DNA from: UBA4582 sp013204195
GTDB taxonomy: Bacteria > Pseudomonadota > Gammaproteobacteria > Pseudomonadales > Azotimanducaceae
NCBI GenBank assembly: GCA_963925735.1
Contig: CAWUUH010000005.1
Span: 1-64,000, forward strand
Reading direction: 5' to 3'
DNA length: 64,000 nt
The position numbers and the translations under genes were made by a program. Under the pieces are notes generated by a model. It was not told where the DNA came from and did not search any database. It worked only from the letters and a program-made list of their open reading frames with translations. Shown here one piece after another: positions 25,237 to 33,032 of this stretch; position 1 is the first letter of the stretch; each line of letters begins with the position of its first letter.

Positions 25237-25701
25237 TTAGCCGCCGCAGCCGCCGATCGTGACTTTAACTTCTCGGCCGGTCTTATAGATTGTAGTCGGT
25301 GTCTTGATATAGGCCGTTACCATTGAACTCTTGCCCATCTTCACTCGCATTGAGACGTCTGCAGCTGAGAACTCGGTCAACTTGAAACTCGCTGACAGCG
25401 GATTGGGGTTCTTCTCAATCACCACATAGATCGCTTCAGCACCCTCGATCGTCGTCGATACAGAGACTGGGACCACCGCGCCGTTTTCAGCAATGTCAGG
25501 AATATCAAGGCTGATGTCGCTACTGTCAACTATCGGCAGATCACCGAATAGTTCTTTTTTAACCGTCTCGAGTTTGGTCGCCTGAAAGGCCTTGGTTGAT
25601 CTCGCCAACAGCTGAAATGGTACCGCACTGAGTGCAATGATCGACATCAACCCTTGAATGAATCGACGCCGAGACGGTTGTCGAATTGCTTGCATCTGCA
25701 T
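25237..25701 (-). CDS. soxY: SoxY, sulfur-carrier protein
   Basis: 154 residues. A Tat signal (PSRRRFIQGLMSIIAL) exports the SoxYZ pair. The C-terminal swinging arm VTIGGCGG ends the protein with carrier Cys152, on which thiosulfate is processed by SoxAX, SoxB and SoxCD. A second ATG two codons later is possible; it makes no difference to the product class. Co-transcribed with soxZ and soxX. Confidence 0.96.
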   Translation of the reverse strand: MQMQAIRQPSRRRFIQGLMSIIALSAVPFQLLARSTKAFQATKLETVKKELFGDLPIVDSSDISLDIPDIAENGAVVPVSVSTTIEGAEAIYVVIEKNPNPLSASFKLTEFSAADVSMRVKMGKSSMVTAYIKTPTTIYKTGREVKVTIGGCGG

Positions 25702-25719
25702 TCCTTTCTCCTAAAAAAC

Positions 25720-26070
25720 CTAAATTGTTAGTATAAAATCAATCACGCGATCGATTTCTGCTTCAGTCAAAATGCTGTGTCTACCATAGGGCGGCATGAC
25801 GGTATTCGGGTTGCGCACGGCAGCATCCCAGACCTGCGCGCGTAACACGGACCTATCGGGAAATCTCAATTTCATTTGTATCAGGGGCGGACCCACATTA
25901 CCGGGTAACTCGCCCTCCGGTATCATATGGCAAGACAGACAATTACCCGCATTGCGGTCAAAGGCAATCGCTTTGCCCGCCGCGATTTGCTCGTCAGATA
26001 CTTCTGCCATCGCCCATCCGGAGATGCAGGTAGTCAACAACACAGAAGAGAGTTTTTTGATATTATTCAT
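25720..26070 (-). CDS. soxX: SoxX, monoheme cytochrome c of SoxAX
   Basis: 116 residues with a signal peptide (KLSSVLLTTCISGWAMA) and one heme site CLSCH (44-48). The distal Met is in NTVMPPYGRHSILTEAE near residue 91. The length is that of short SoxX proteins. The ATG overlaps the soxD stop by four bases. It transfers electrons from SoxA-bound thiosulfate to a small cytochrome c. Confidence 0.94.
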   Translation of the reverse strand: MNNIKKLSSVLLTTCISGWAMAEVSDEQIAAGKAIAFDRNAGNCLSCHMIPEGELPGNVGPPLIQMKLRFPDRSVLRAQVWDAAVRNPNTVMPPYGRHSILTEAEIDRVIDFILTI

Positions 26071-26978
26071 TCATTCGGCTCCACCAAATACTGAACGGCT
26101 TGACGAACCTCTTCGTCTGATAACTGCGTAAACCCGCCTTTCGCAGGCATCACGCCGCTGTTCCCGGTATAGCCCTTTAGCGCATGCTCAGTCACTACCG
26201 CAATGCCAGCCTCGAGGCGTGTATTCCATTCCTTGGCGTCACCCTTTTTAGGTGCGCCGGCCACGCCAGCCTTGTGGCAGATAATGCAGTACTGATTATA
26301 AACTTTTTCTCCCGCATGAGGCTTGGCGGGCTCGGCAGCCAAGGCGACCTCCGCAGGTGTCGGCTCTGGACGCCTGACGATGGAAACGATCTTGATGTCC
26401 GCCGCGTTTTTACAGTTTTCCATACAACGTGTATTGTGCACATCAGGCCTAGGATCCGGGACAAAATGTTCGCGATTGGCGAGCTGAATGTCGGTAAAGT
26501 TGTCCTGGGTCATCACATAATCATCGCCGACCACGTCATTAAGATACAACACGTAAGCCACCAAGGCATAGACCTCATCGGTCTCCAGTGATTCGGGTTG
26601 CATAAACGGCATTGCGCGCCGGATATAGTCCCAAAGGGTGCTCGCGTGGGCCCAATAGCTACCGACGGTTTTGAGCGGCCGCTGAGCATTCATGGTGCCC
26701 ATGCCACCGGCAAGCACTGGGAACTGACCAACACCCTCGCCAAAGGAACCGTGGCACTCGGCGCACTTGGCTTCATAGATCACTTCGCCATCTTCAACTG
26801 AACCGCTGCCTGGTGGTAAACCCTGGCCATCGGCTCGAATATCAATATCCCAACCCGCTATCTCTGTTGCTGTCGCGGGCTTGCCATAGCCGTAATAGCC
26901 AGCGCTACCATCAGCCAGAATACTGTTGCTGATGAATATCAGCGCAACAACTGCAAAAAATTTACGAAAGTTGCACAT
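26067..26978 (-). CDS. soxD: SoxD, diheme cytochrome c subunit of sulfane dehydrogenase
   Basis: 303 residues from ATG 26978, which has GGGAGG upstream and overlaps the end of soxC by 17 bases; longer starts would run far into soxC. A signal peptide (FFAVVALIFISNSILA) is followed by the first heme site CAECHGSFGEG and the second CIICHKAGVAG, with a linker holding CMENC. The second heme may be for electron exit. With SoxC it removes six electrons from SoxY-bound sulfane sulfur. Confidence 0.93.
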   Translation of the reverse strand: MCNFRKFFAVVALIFISNSILADGSAGYYGYGKPATATEIAGWDIDIRADGQGLPPGSGSVEDGEVIYEAKCAECHGSFGEGVGQFPVLAGGMGTMNAQRPLKTVGSYWAHASTLWDYIRRAMPFMQPESLETDEVYALVAYVLYLNDVVGDDYVMTQDNFTDIQLANREHFVPDPRPDVHNTRCMENCKNAADIKIVSIVRRPEPTPAEVALAAEPAKPHAGEKVYNQYCIICHKAGVAGAPKKGDAKEWNTRLEAGIAVVTEHALKGYTGNSGVMPAKGGFTQLSDEEVRQAVQYLVEPNE

Positions 26979-28275
26979 TCGCCACCTCCCCCGTCGGAAA
27001 TACTTTCCACGTGTGGATCGCATTTTTATGATAAATCGAATTCGTACCACGAACATCTCGTAACTGTTGGTAGGTGGGTTGGACATAGCCCGTTTCGTCT
27101 ACCGCGCGGCTTTGCAGCAACATCGGCGAACCATCCCAGTCGAGCTCTATGCCGAATCGCGTTAAGGCACTCGGCAGCACGATACTGGTAATTTTGGCTT
27201 CGCGGAAAGTCACACCCCCATCATAGGAGACGTCCACTTGCTTGATACGTCCGCGTCCCGACCATGCCAGGCCCTCGACCCAATATTTACCCTTACCATG
27301 TTGCAAAGGCTTTTCTGGCGAAGGTGAAGTGATCACCGAGTTGCACTCCTGCACAAAGGTAAACTCACGGGCATTGCCATCCGGCATCAAATCCGTGTAT
27401 TTCGACGTTTCCTCACGCTGGTACCAAGGCTGATCGCCGACTTCCAACCGGCGCAACCATTTAACGCAGGTATTGCCCTCCCAACCCGGATTGATCAGAC
27501 GTACGGGATAGCCTTGTTCCGGCCGCAAGGCCTCGCCATTCTGGGCATAAACAATCAAGGCATCATCCATGGCTTTCTCCATGGGGATGCTGCGACTCAT
27601 GTGCGCGCCGTCAGCACCTTCGGCGAGAATCCAGCTGGCTTGCTTTGATACGCCAACCTCTGCCAGCAGAGTCGACAAAAGGACTCCGGTCCATTCACAA
27701 CAGGCCAACATGCCGTGGGTGAACTGAACGCCATCCATCTGTGCCCCACGCCACTCCATGCCACCATTGGCGGGACATTCTAGGAACGCAATCCTGCTGG
27801 TGGATGGAAATCGCATCAAGTCGCTCATGGTCAGCGAAATGGGACGATCGACCATACCGTGGATCATCAGACGATGCTGATGGGGGTCAATCTCAGGGAT
27901 ACCTGCGTGGTAGCGCTCAAAGACCAAGCCGCTGGGCGTTATAATACCCTTCAGATCAGCTAAAGGCGTAAAGCTAATAGAAGCCACTCGGTCTGGTGTC
28001 AGCCAGTCTACCGTTCGGCGCTGGACACTGGATTCAAAGGGCGACGGCTGGCCATAGGGGTTGGTTAGCACGCCAGAACCGAGTACTCTTGTCCATTCGG
28101 GAATGTTCGGCGGCAAATTGCTCGCGGCACTCGCTGCTGGGCTCAGGCCCAGCGCGCCGGCGGCAGCGCCACCCATTAGACCAAGACCACCCAGCAAGAC
28201 CTTACGTCGAGCCACGGATGACCCTGACCCTCCATTGTCGAGCAACTGCCCAGATTTCTGCTTGTCATGCGTCAC
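26962..28275 (-). CDS. soxC: SoxC, molybdenum sulfane dehydrogenase subunit
   Basis: 437 residues with a Tat signal (ARRKVLLGGLGLMGG). The sulfite-oxidase-like molybdopterin domain has Cys167 in FLECPANGG as molybdenum ligand, followed by QFTHGMLACCEWTGVLL and the C-terminal Mo-co dimerisation domain (SYDGGVTFREAKI). With SoxD it makes full oxidation possible, so no sulfur globules need form. It is first in soxCDXYZAKB and divergent from the ArsR regulator gene, with 103 bases between. Confidence 0.95.
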   Translation of the reverse strand: MTHDKQKSGQLLDNGGSGSSVARRKVLLGGLGLMGGAAAGALGLSPAASAASNLPPNIPEWTRVLGSGVLTNPYGQPSPFESSVQRRTVDWLTPDRVASISFTPLADLKGIITPSGLVFERYHAGIPEIDPHQHRLMIHGMVDRPISLTMSDLMRFPSTSRIAFLECPANGGMEWRGAQMDGVQFTHGMLACCEWTGVLLSTLLAEVGVSKQASWILAEGADGAHMSRSIPMEKAMDDALIVYAQNGEALRPEQGYPVRLINPGWEGNTCVKWLRRLEVGDQPWYQREETSKYTDLMPDGNAREFTFVQECNSVITSPSPEKPLQHGKGKYWVEGLAWSGRGRIKQVDVSYDGGVTFREAKITSIVLPSALTRFGIELDWDGSPMLLQSRAVDETGYVQPTYQQLRDVRGTNSIYHKNAIHTWKVFPTGEVANVQLS

Positions 28276-28326
28276 AAATCATCCCCCGATTTTGTTAACT
28301 GCTACAGGAAATTGTACGTTAACATA

Positions 28327-28349
28327 TTAAGAATTGCTTATATACAAAT
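28327..28349 (+). promoter_or_regulatory. AT-rich 23-nt motif, candidate SoxR operator (site 2)
   Basis: This segment between soxC and the ArsR-type regulator shares 17 of 23 positions with 20073-20095 on the other strand (TTAAG start, ATATAC-N-AAT end). It lies 29 bases before the regulator's ATG and 51 bases before soxC, where a repressor could block both promoters. A regulator of the SqrR/BigR/SoxR group usually binds AT-rich dyads of about this length. Confidence 0.52.
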
Positions 28350-28378
28350 TGAAGACATGCGATTTAAAGGTGTAAATC

Positions 28379-28678
28379 ATGGATTTAGTCAAGATGCAGG
28401 ACGCTGCCAAAAAGGCCAGCGAGGTCATGAAATTGCTGGGTCACAGCGATCGGCTTATGATTCTCTGCGAACTCAAAGCCGGCGAACAGTCCGTTGGTCA
28501 GCTCACGGAAAAAATCGGCATCAGTCAATCTCTGGTGTCCCAGCATCTGGCAAGAATGCGTTATGAGGATGTGGTAGAAACTCGGCGCGAAGCGCAGGCA
28601 GTATTTTATTCTTTAAAAGATGGACCGGCGGCGATACTCATCGACACTATGTACAACATTTTCTGCAAAGATCTCTAA
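28379..28678 (+). CDS. soxR: ArsR-family persulfide-sensing repressor of the sox genes (SoxR/SqrR/BigR type)
   Basis: 99 residues. A winged helix-turn-helix of ArsR type: LLGHSDRLMILCELKAGEQS, QLTEKIGISQSLVSQHLARM, VVETRREAQAVFYSL. Two cysteines only, Cys30 in the MILCEL helix and Cys96 in the C-terminal NIFCKDL. Their positions match the pair that forms a tetrasulfide bridge in SqrR and BigR when reactive sulfur is present. It should repress sox transcription until sulfane sulfur appears. It is divergent from soxC and has AAAGG eight bases before its ATG. Confidence 0.9.
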   Translation: MDLVKMQDAAKKASEVMKLLGHSDRLMILCELKAGEQSVGQLTEKIGISQSLVSQHLARMRYEDVVETRREAQAVFYSLKDGPAAILIDTMYNIFCKDL

Positions 28679-28812
28679 AAGATCTCTATCTAAAGGATAG
28701 GCGCTGAACAGACATCAAAAATCAAAATCTAGATTTCTGTCATGCATTTGTATCTATTTATATAGCGATAAGCTAATTTAATGACAAATTTGGGGTTAAA
28801 AAAGGGGAAATC

Positions 28813-30177
28813 ATGAACTTAAAAACAAAAATATCCATGGTGTTAGCAGTATCTGCCTTGTTCACACTACAAACAGCCTCGGCAACTAATGGCTACTTCA
28901 CCCATGGTTTGGGTGTCAAAAACAAGGGAATGGCTGGCGCAGGCACCGCTGCGCCGGCAGAAACTATTTCTGCAGCAAGCAATCCCGCCGCAGCAGTGAT
29001 GGTCGATGAAGACTGGGAAGTCGGTTTGAGTCTCTTTTCACCACGTCGCAGCTATAAGAGTGGCGCAAGTCAGGCCAACGGTAATGGCGGCGCCTTTACT
29101 ATCGGCCCCAACGACATCGACAGCGGCCGTGAGTACTTCCCCATTCCTTATGTGGGCAAGGCCTGGCGACTAGATGACAATTCTGCCATGGCGGTCAACT
29201 TTTACGGTCGCGGCGGCATGAGCACCGAATGGGGCGGCGGTACTGCTTCCCTTGACCCCGATGGTCCAGGTGCGGCGCCCGTCATGACACTACCGGGCAC
29301 CTATGGTGCGGGTAATGCTGGCGTCAACTTGTCACAGGCTTTTCTGGATGTAACCTACGCCATCAATAACGGCCCCTTGAACGTTGGTATTACTGGGGTT
29401 CTGGCCATGCAGGCATTCAAGCTTAAGGGTATTGGGACCTTCGCGGGCTACACCAAAAGCTTCGCTGCCAGCGGCGGCACGGCATTACCCACCAACCTTA
29501 CCGACAGCGGCACAGACTTTTCCTACGGCTGGGGCGTGAAAATCGGCGCAATCTACGCGGTTAATGACCAGTTGAATGTCGGCGCTGCGTATCAGTCGAA
29601 GACATCAATGAGTGATCTTGATAAGTATGCCGACTTGTTTGCCGACGGCGGCAACTTCGATATTCCTGCCAGCCTCAGATTGAGCGCTAGCTTGACCGCG
29701 TCACCACAGTTAAGCCTGCACTTTGACTACGAGCGCATCATGTTCAGCGACATCGATTCTGTGGGCAATGGGATTGCGAACCTGTTCTCATGCCCAACGG
29801 TCAACCCCGCTTCGGCCGATCTTGAGAGTTGCCTTGGCGGCAGTAACGGTCCGGGTTTTGGCTGGGACGATGTTGACACCTATAAATTTGGCGTGGAATA
29901 CACTGTCTCTAGTGATTTGATTCTGCGCGCTGGTTATAGCTTTAACCAGCAGCCTATCGGCACTGACCAGGTGTTGTTCAATATCTTGGCTCCGGCTGTG
30001 GTTGAGCAACACATCACTATCGGTGCGACTCGCACATTATCCAATGCGAACGAACTCAGCTTCTCTTTAATGTATGCCCCGAGCAAGACTGTTTCAGGCA
30101 CCAATACGTTTGATCCGACCCAGCAGCTGGAAATCGAGATGCATCAGTTTGAACTGGAGATTGGCTACAGCTTCTGA
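28813..30177 (+). CDS. FadL/TodX-family outer-membrane transporter
   Basis: 454 residues. A signal peptide (ISMVLAVSALFTLQTASA) is followed by the family's N-terminal hatch GYFTHGLGVKNKGMAGAGTA, which inserts in the barrel. Alternating beta strands follow, ending in an aromatic C-terminal residue (IGYSF). FadL proteins admit hydrophobic molecules such as fatty acids, alkanes and aromatics. It follows the SoxR-type regulator after 134 bases and has AGGGG before its ATG. The placement beside sox genes leaves open a role in uptake of a hydrophobic sulfur form, but hydrocarbons are just as likely given alkB in this window. Confidence 0.9.
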   Translation: MNLKTKISMVLAVSALFTLQTASATNGYFTHGLGVKNKGMAGAGTAAPAETISAASNPAAAVMVDEDWEVGLSLFSPRRSYKSGASQANGNGGAFTIGPNDIDSGREYFPIPYVGKAWRLDDNSAMAVNFYGRGGMSTEWGGGTASLDPDGPGAAPVMTLPGTYGAGNAGVNLSQAFLDVTYAINNGPLNVGITGVLAMQAFKLKGIGTFAGYTKSFAASGGTALPTNLTDSGTDFSYGWGVKIGAIYAVNDQLNVGAAYQSKTSMSDLDKYADLFADGGNFDIPASLRLSASLTASPQLSLHFDYERIMFSDIDSVGNGIANLFSCPTVNPASADLESCLGGSNGPGFGWDDVDTYKFGVEYTVSSDLILRAGYSFNQQPIGTDQVLFNILAPAVVEQHITIGATRTLSNANELSFSLMYAPSKTVSGTNTFDPTQQLEIEMHQFELEIGYSF

Positions 30178-30561
30178 GCTCAGCCTCGCGACAACAATGT
30201 CTTGAGTCAGTGATGCCCTAAGACAGCGAACCACCTTACCGACGCAGGTAAGATTCCAAGAGCCTGGTCCGGAAGTTAACATCGGACCAGGCTTTTGCGT
30301 TTCTGACGAAGTGATCGGTCGATTACGGCACCTCGACGGCAAAATACGCCAGTACTAATCACCGGTGTTTCATGGTATTATCCGCCCCGCTTGGGTGCCT
30401 GACCGGTTTGTTCCCATAGCAATTAGCGTTGCGACGCCTGGTTTCACCCGGCCCTAGCACGCTGGCCTTATCGATATTCTTCCAAGAATTCTCATACATA
30501 AGCCCAGACCGGCTTCCAGCAGTCAAAGACTGTATGGAGGGCAATACTGGAGTCATCACAG
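30178..30561 (+). other. Intergenic region: FadL terminator and rhlE leader
   Basis: 384 bases without a gene. It holds a rho-independent terminator at 30261-30297. The remaining 264 bases lead to rhlE and may contain its promoter and a long 5' leader, as is common for DEAD-box helicases. I see no clear promoter pair, small open frame with a good ribosome site, or RNA gene. Confidence 0.6.
30261..30297 (+). terminator. Rho-independent terminator after the FadL gene
   Basis: An 11-base perfect stem (AGCCTGGTCCG at 30261-30271 with CGGACCAGGCT at 30283-30293) around an 11-base loop, followed by TTTT at 30293-30296. It lies 84 bases after the FadL stop. Confidence 0.85.
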
Positions 30562-32007
30562 ATGTCCTTAGAAACTCTCGGCCTTTCGGCCGAATTGCTG
30601 CGCGCTGTGCGCGAGCAAGGCTATACTGAAGCTACACCGATTCAAGCCAAGGCGATCCCCATCGTTCTGGCGGGCGAAGACGTCATGGCCGGCGCCCAAA
30701 CTGGCACGGGAAAAACAGCTGCCTTTGCACTGCCTTTACTCCAACGCCTAATGGAAAACCCAACACCCAATGCGCCAAACAATCGGGGCATTCGACCCAT
30801 TCGCGCCCTCATCTTGACACCAACCCGCGAGCTGGCAGCCCAGGTTGCAGAAAGCGTCGCCAGCTACGCCAAGCACCTGCCAATGACTGCCGCTGTGGTC
30901 TTCGGTGGCGTTAATATCAATCCGCAGATCAGCCAATTACGCCGCGGCGTCGATATCCTGATCGCCACCCCGGGTCGGCTGCTGGACCATGCCGGACAAA
31001 AGACCTTGGATCTGTCGAAGGTGGAAATTCTGGTTCTTGACGAAGCAGACAGAATGCTCGACATGGGCTTTATTCATGATATTCGCAAGGTCATGGCGTT
31101 GTTGCCAGAAAAGAGCAAGCGTCAAAATTTACTCTTCTCCGCAACGTTCTCTGGCGACATCAAGAAACTTGCCGGAGGATTATTGAATTCACCAAAAATG
31201 GTGGAAGTCGCGAGCCAGAATGCCACTGCAGACAAGATCAAGCAGACCATTCACCCCGTCGACAAGATCCGTAAACGCGAGCTGTTAAGCCTGCTGATTC
31301 GCAGCAATAACTGGGAACAGGTACTGGTCTTTACCCGCACAAAACATGGCGCCAATCGTTTGGCGCAACAACTCGAACTGGATGGCCTGAACACCGCGGC
31401 GATACATGGCAATAAGAGTCAGGGAGCAAGAACCAAAGCTCTGAGCGGCTTTAAAAATGGTGACGTGAGCATTCTAATTGCCACTGATATCGCAGCCCGC
31501 GGCTTAGATATCGATCAATTACCCCACGTCGTGAACTACGAACTACCCAATGTGCCAGAAGACTATGTTCACCGAATCGGTCGCACCGGCCGTGCGGGCC
31601 GCGAAGGCGAGGCCATCTCACTGGTCAGCCCGGACGAAGAAAAGCTGATGCGCGATATCGAACGGCTGCTCGGCACCAAGTTACCCAGAATTGTCCCGGA
31701 AGGCTTTAAGGCCAGCGGTATCGCGCCTCCACCAGAGCCTGAGCACAGACCACGCAATGCCGGCGGTCGAGGCGGCAGTCAAGGTCGAAGTGGCAACCAA
31801 GGTCGAAGCAGCAGCCAAGGTCGAAGCAGTGGCCAAGGCCAAAGTAGCAACCAGGCTCGCAGCAGCCAAGAACCGAACGGCAATCAGGCGCGAGGCAACA
31901 GTCAAAGCAATGACTCCGGTCAGAGCCAAAACCGCGCGCCCTCTCGACCAAGTAGCCAAGGTCAAAGCCCCCAGCGACCGCGAACTATTCGCTCAGGGAA
32001 TGTCTAA
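30562..32007 (+). CDS. rhlE: DEAD-box RNA helicase RhlE
   Basis: 481 residues. Q motif GYTEATPIQAKAIP, motif I AQTGTGKTAAF, motif Ia PTRELAAQV, motif II VLDEADRML, motif III SATFS, motif VI HRIGRTGRAGR. The order and spacing are those of RhlE-type helicases, which remodel RNA during ribosome assembly and with the degradosome. The last 100 residues are a disordered Gly/Ser/Gln/Arg tail built from a repeated unit near SQGRSS, an RNA-binding tail type. Complete; preceded by a long leader. Confidence 0.93.
   Translation: MSLETLGLSAELLRAVREQGYTEATPIQAKAIPIVLAGEDVMAGAQTGTGKTAAFALPLLQRLMENPTPNAPNNRGIRPIRALILTPTRELAAQVAESVASYAKHLPMTAAVVFGGVNINPQISQLRRGVDILIATPGRLLDHAGQKTLDLSKVEILVLDEADRMLDMGFIHDIRKVMALLPEKSKRQNLLFSATFSGDIKKLAGGLLNSPKMVEVASQNATADKIKQTIHPVDKIRKRELLSLLIRSNNWEQVLVFTRTKHGANRLAQQLELDGLNTAAIHGNKSQGARTKALSGFKNGDVSILIATDIAARGLDIDQLPHVVNYELPNVPEDYVHRIGRTGRAGREGEAISLVSPDEEKLMRDIERLLGTKLPRIVPEGFKASGIAPPPEPEHRPRNAGGRGGSQGRSGNQGRSSSQGRSSGQGQSSNQARSSQEPNGNQARGNSQSNDSGQSQNRAPSRPSSQGQSPQRPRTIRSGNV
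31780..31851 (+). repeat. rhlE: 18-bp imperfect tandem repeats encoding the RhlE tail
   Basis: The unit containing CAAGGTCGAAG recurs at 31780, 31798 and 31816 with an exact 18-base step and in degenerate form at 31834. It codes for six-residue units of the S-Q-G-R-S-S/N type. The repeat stays in frame, so copy number changes would lengthen or shorten the tail without breaking the gene. Confidence 0.75.
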
Positions 32008-32036
32008 TCTCGCATTAACAGACGGCCAGCAATACA

Positions 32037-32858
32037 ATGTCTCACGCCAACATCAACGGTGCCCGACTCTGGTACGACACACCGGGCAACCCGCCAGAGA
32101 GTGCTGCTACTTTACTGTTGCATCACGGCTACACGGCATCCAGAGTTAACTGGATGCCCGTTGCCGAACGCCTGCAGGACACCTATCGCGTTGTCCTGAT
32201 GGAATGTCGCGGCACCGGCGAAAGTGAGGACACTCCAGACGGCTACAACCTGGCACAATACGCAGCAGACGTCGTGGGTATGGCCGATCATCTGGGGCTC
32301 GATAAATTTACCTATGCGGGCCACAGCATGGGCGGCGGCATCGGCTTTCTACTCGGCCTCGACTATGCAGACCGGCTCAACCAGCTGATATTGATGGCTC
32401 CGATTCCCAGTGGCGGCATTAGCGCTCTGCCACCTGAAGCCTATATACAGGAACGACTGGCGGCTCGTCGCCGTCAAGATCGAGACTACTTTTTAAAGGA
32501 GCAGATCGCCGGGCGATTCCGCGCGGATGTTCAAACCGACGCCTGGTTTGAATCTCGGGTTGATCACTTGTTGCGGGTATCGGAGGGCCATTATCTTGGC
32601 GGGCTAGACACCATGTTTGAGCTGGATGTCGAGCACCGCTTGGCGCAGCTGTCCGTGCCCACCTTAATGCTGGCGGGCGCTGTGGATGGTCTGCTAAACG
32701 CGAACTTATTGGACTATATGCGCCTGCCCGACGCCAGCCTGCACGTGTTTTCCAGAGCCGGGCATGACGTAGCAATGCATGAGCCAGAAGGTGTTAGCCA
32801 GGCCATTGACGCATTCATGCGCCACGGCCCACTGACAGCCGCTAAATTGGCGAGATAA
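32037..32858 (+). CDS. Alpha/beta hydrolase
   Basis: 273 residues without a signal peptide. LLLHHGYTASRVNW forms the oxyanion region, YAGHSMGGGIGF the nucleophile elbow (Ser), and SRAGHDVAMHEPEGV the base His; the acid is probably in AGAVDGLL. This is the layout of cytoplasmic esterases and C-C hydrolases. It starts 29 bases after rhlE on the same strand. The substrate is not predictable. Confidence 0.83.
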   Translation: MSHANINGARLWYDTPGNPPESAATLLLHHGYTASRVNWMPVAERLQDTYRVVLMECRGTGESEDTPDGYNLAQYAADVVGMADHLGLDKFTYAGHSMGGGIGFLLGLDYADRLNQLILMAPIPSGGISALPPEAYIQERLAARRRQDRDYFLKEQIAGRFRADVQTDAWFESRVDHLLRVSEGHYLGGLDTMFELDVEHRLAQLSVPTLMLAGAVDGLLNANLLDYMRLPDASLHVFSRAGHDVAMHEPEGVSQAIDAFMRHGPLTAAKLAR

Positions 32859-33032
32859 TATGATTTACGAGGTATTCGAAATGGGTTCCTTTAGATCATC
32901 GCGCCCAACAACTTTATTTAGAGCACTCGATTTTTGCGCGATAACTCCCTATAGTCCGCAACCTCGAAATGACTCAACTTCGCAAGGCATTCGCTTCGCC
33001 ATTCGCTTTAATTTTGATTCAGGACGCTTCCC

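Noticed and set aside
31681..32149. Low-complexity open frames over the RhlE tail on both strands
   Set aside because: They arise from the 18-base repeat; only the RhlE frame has domains and a ribosome site.
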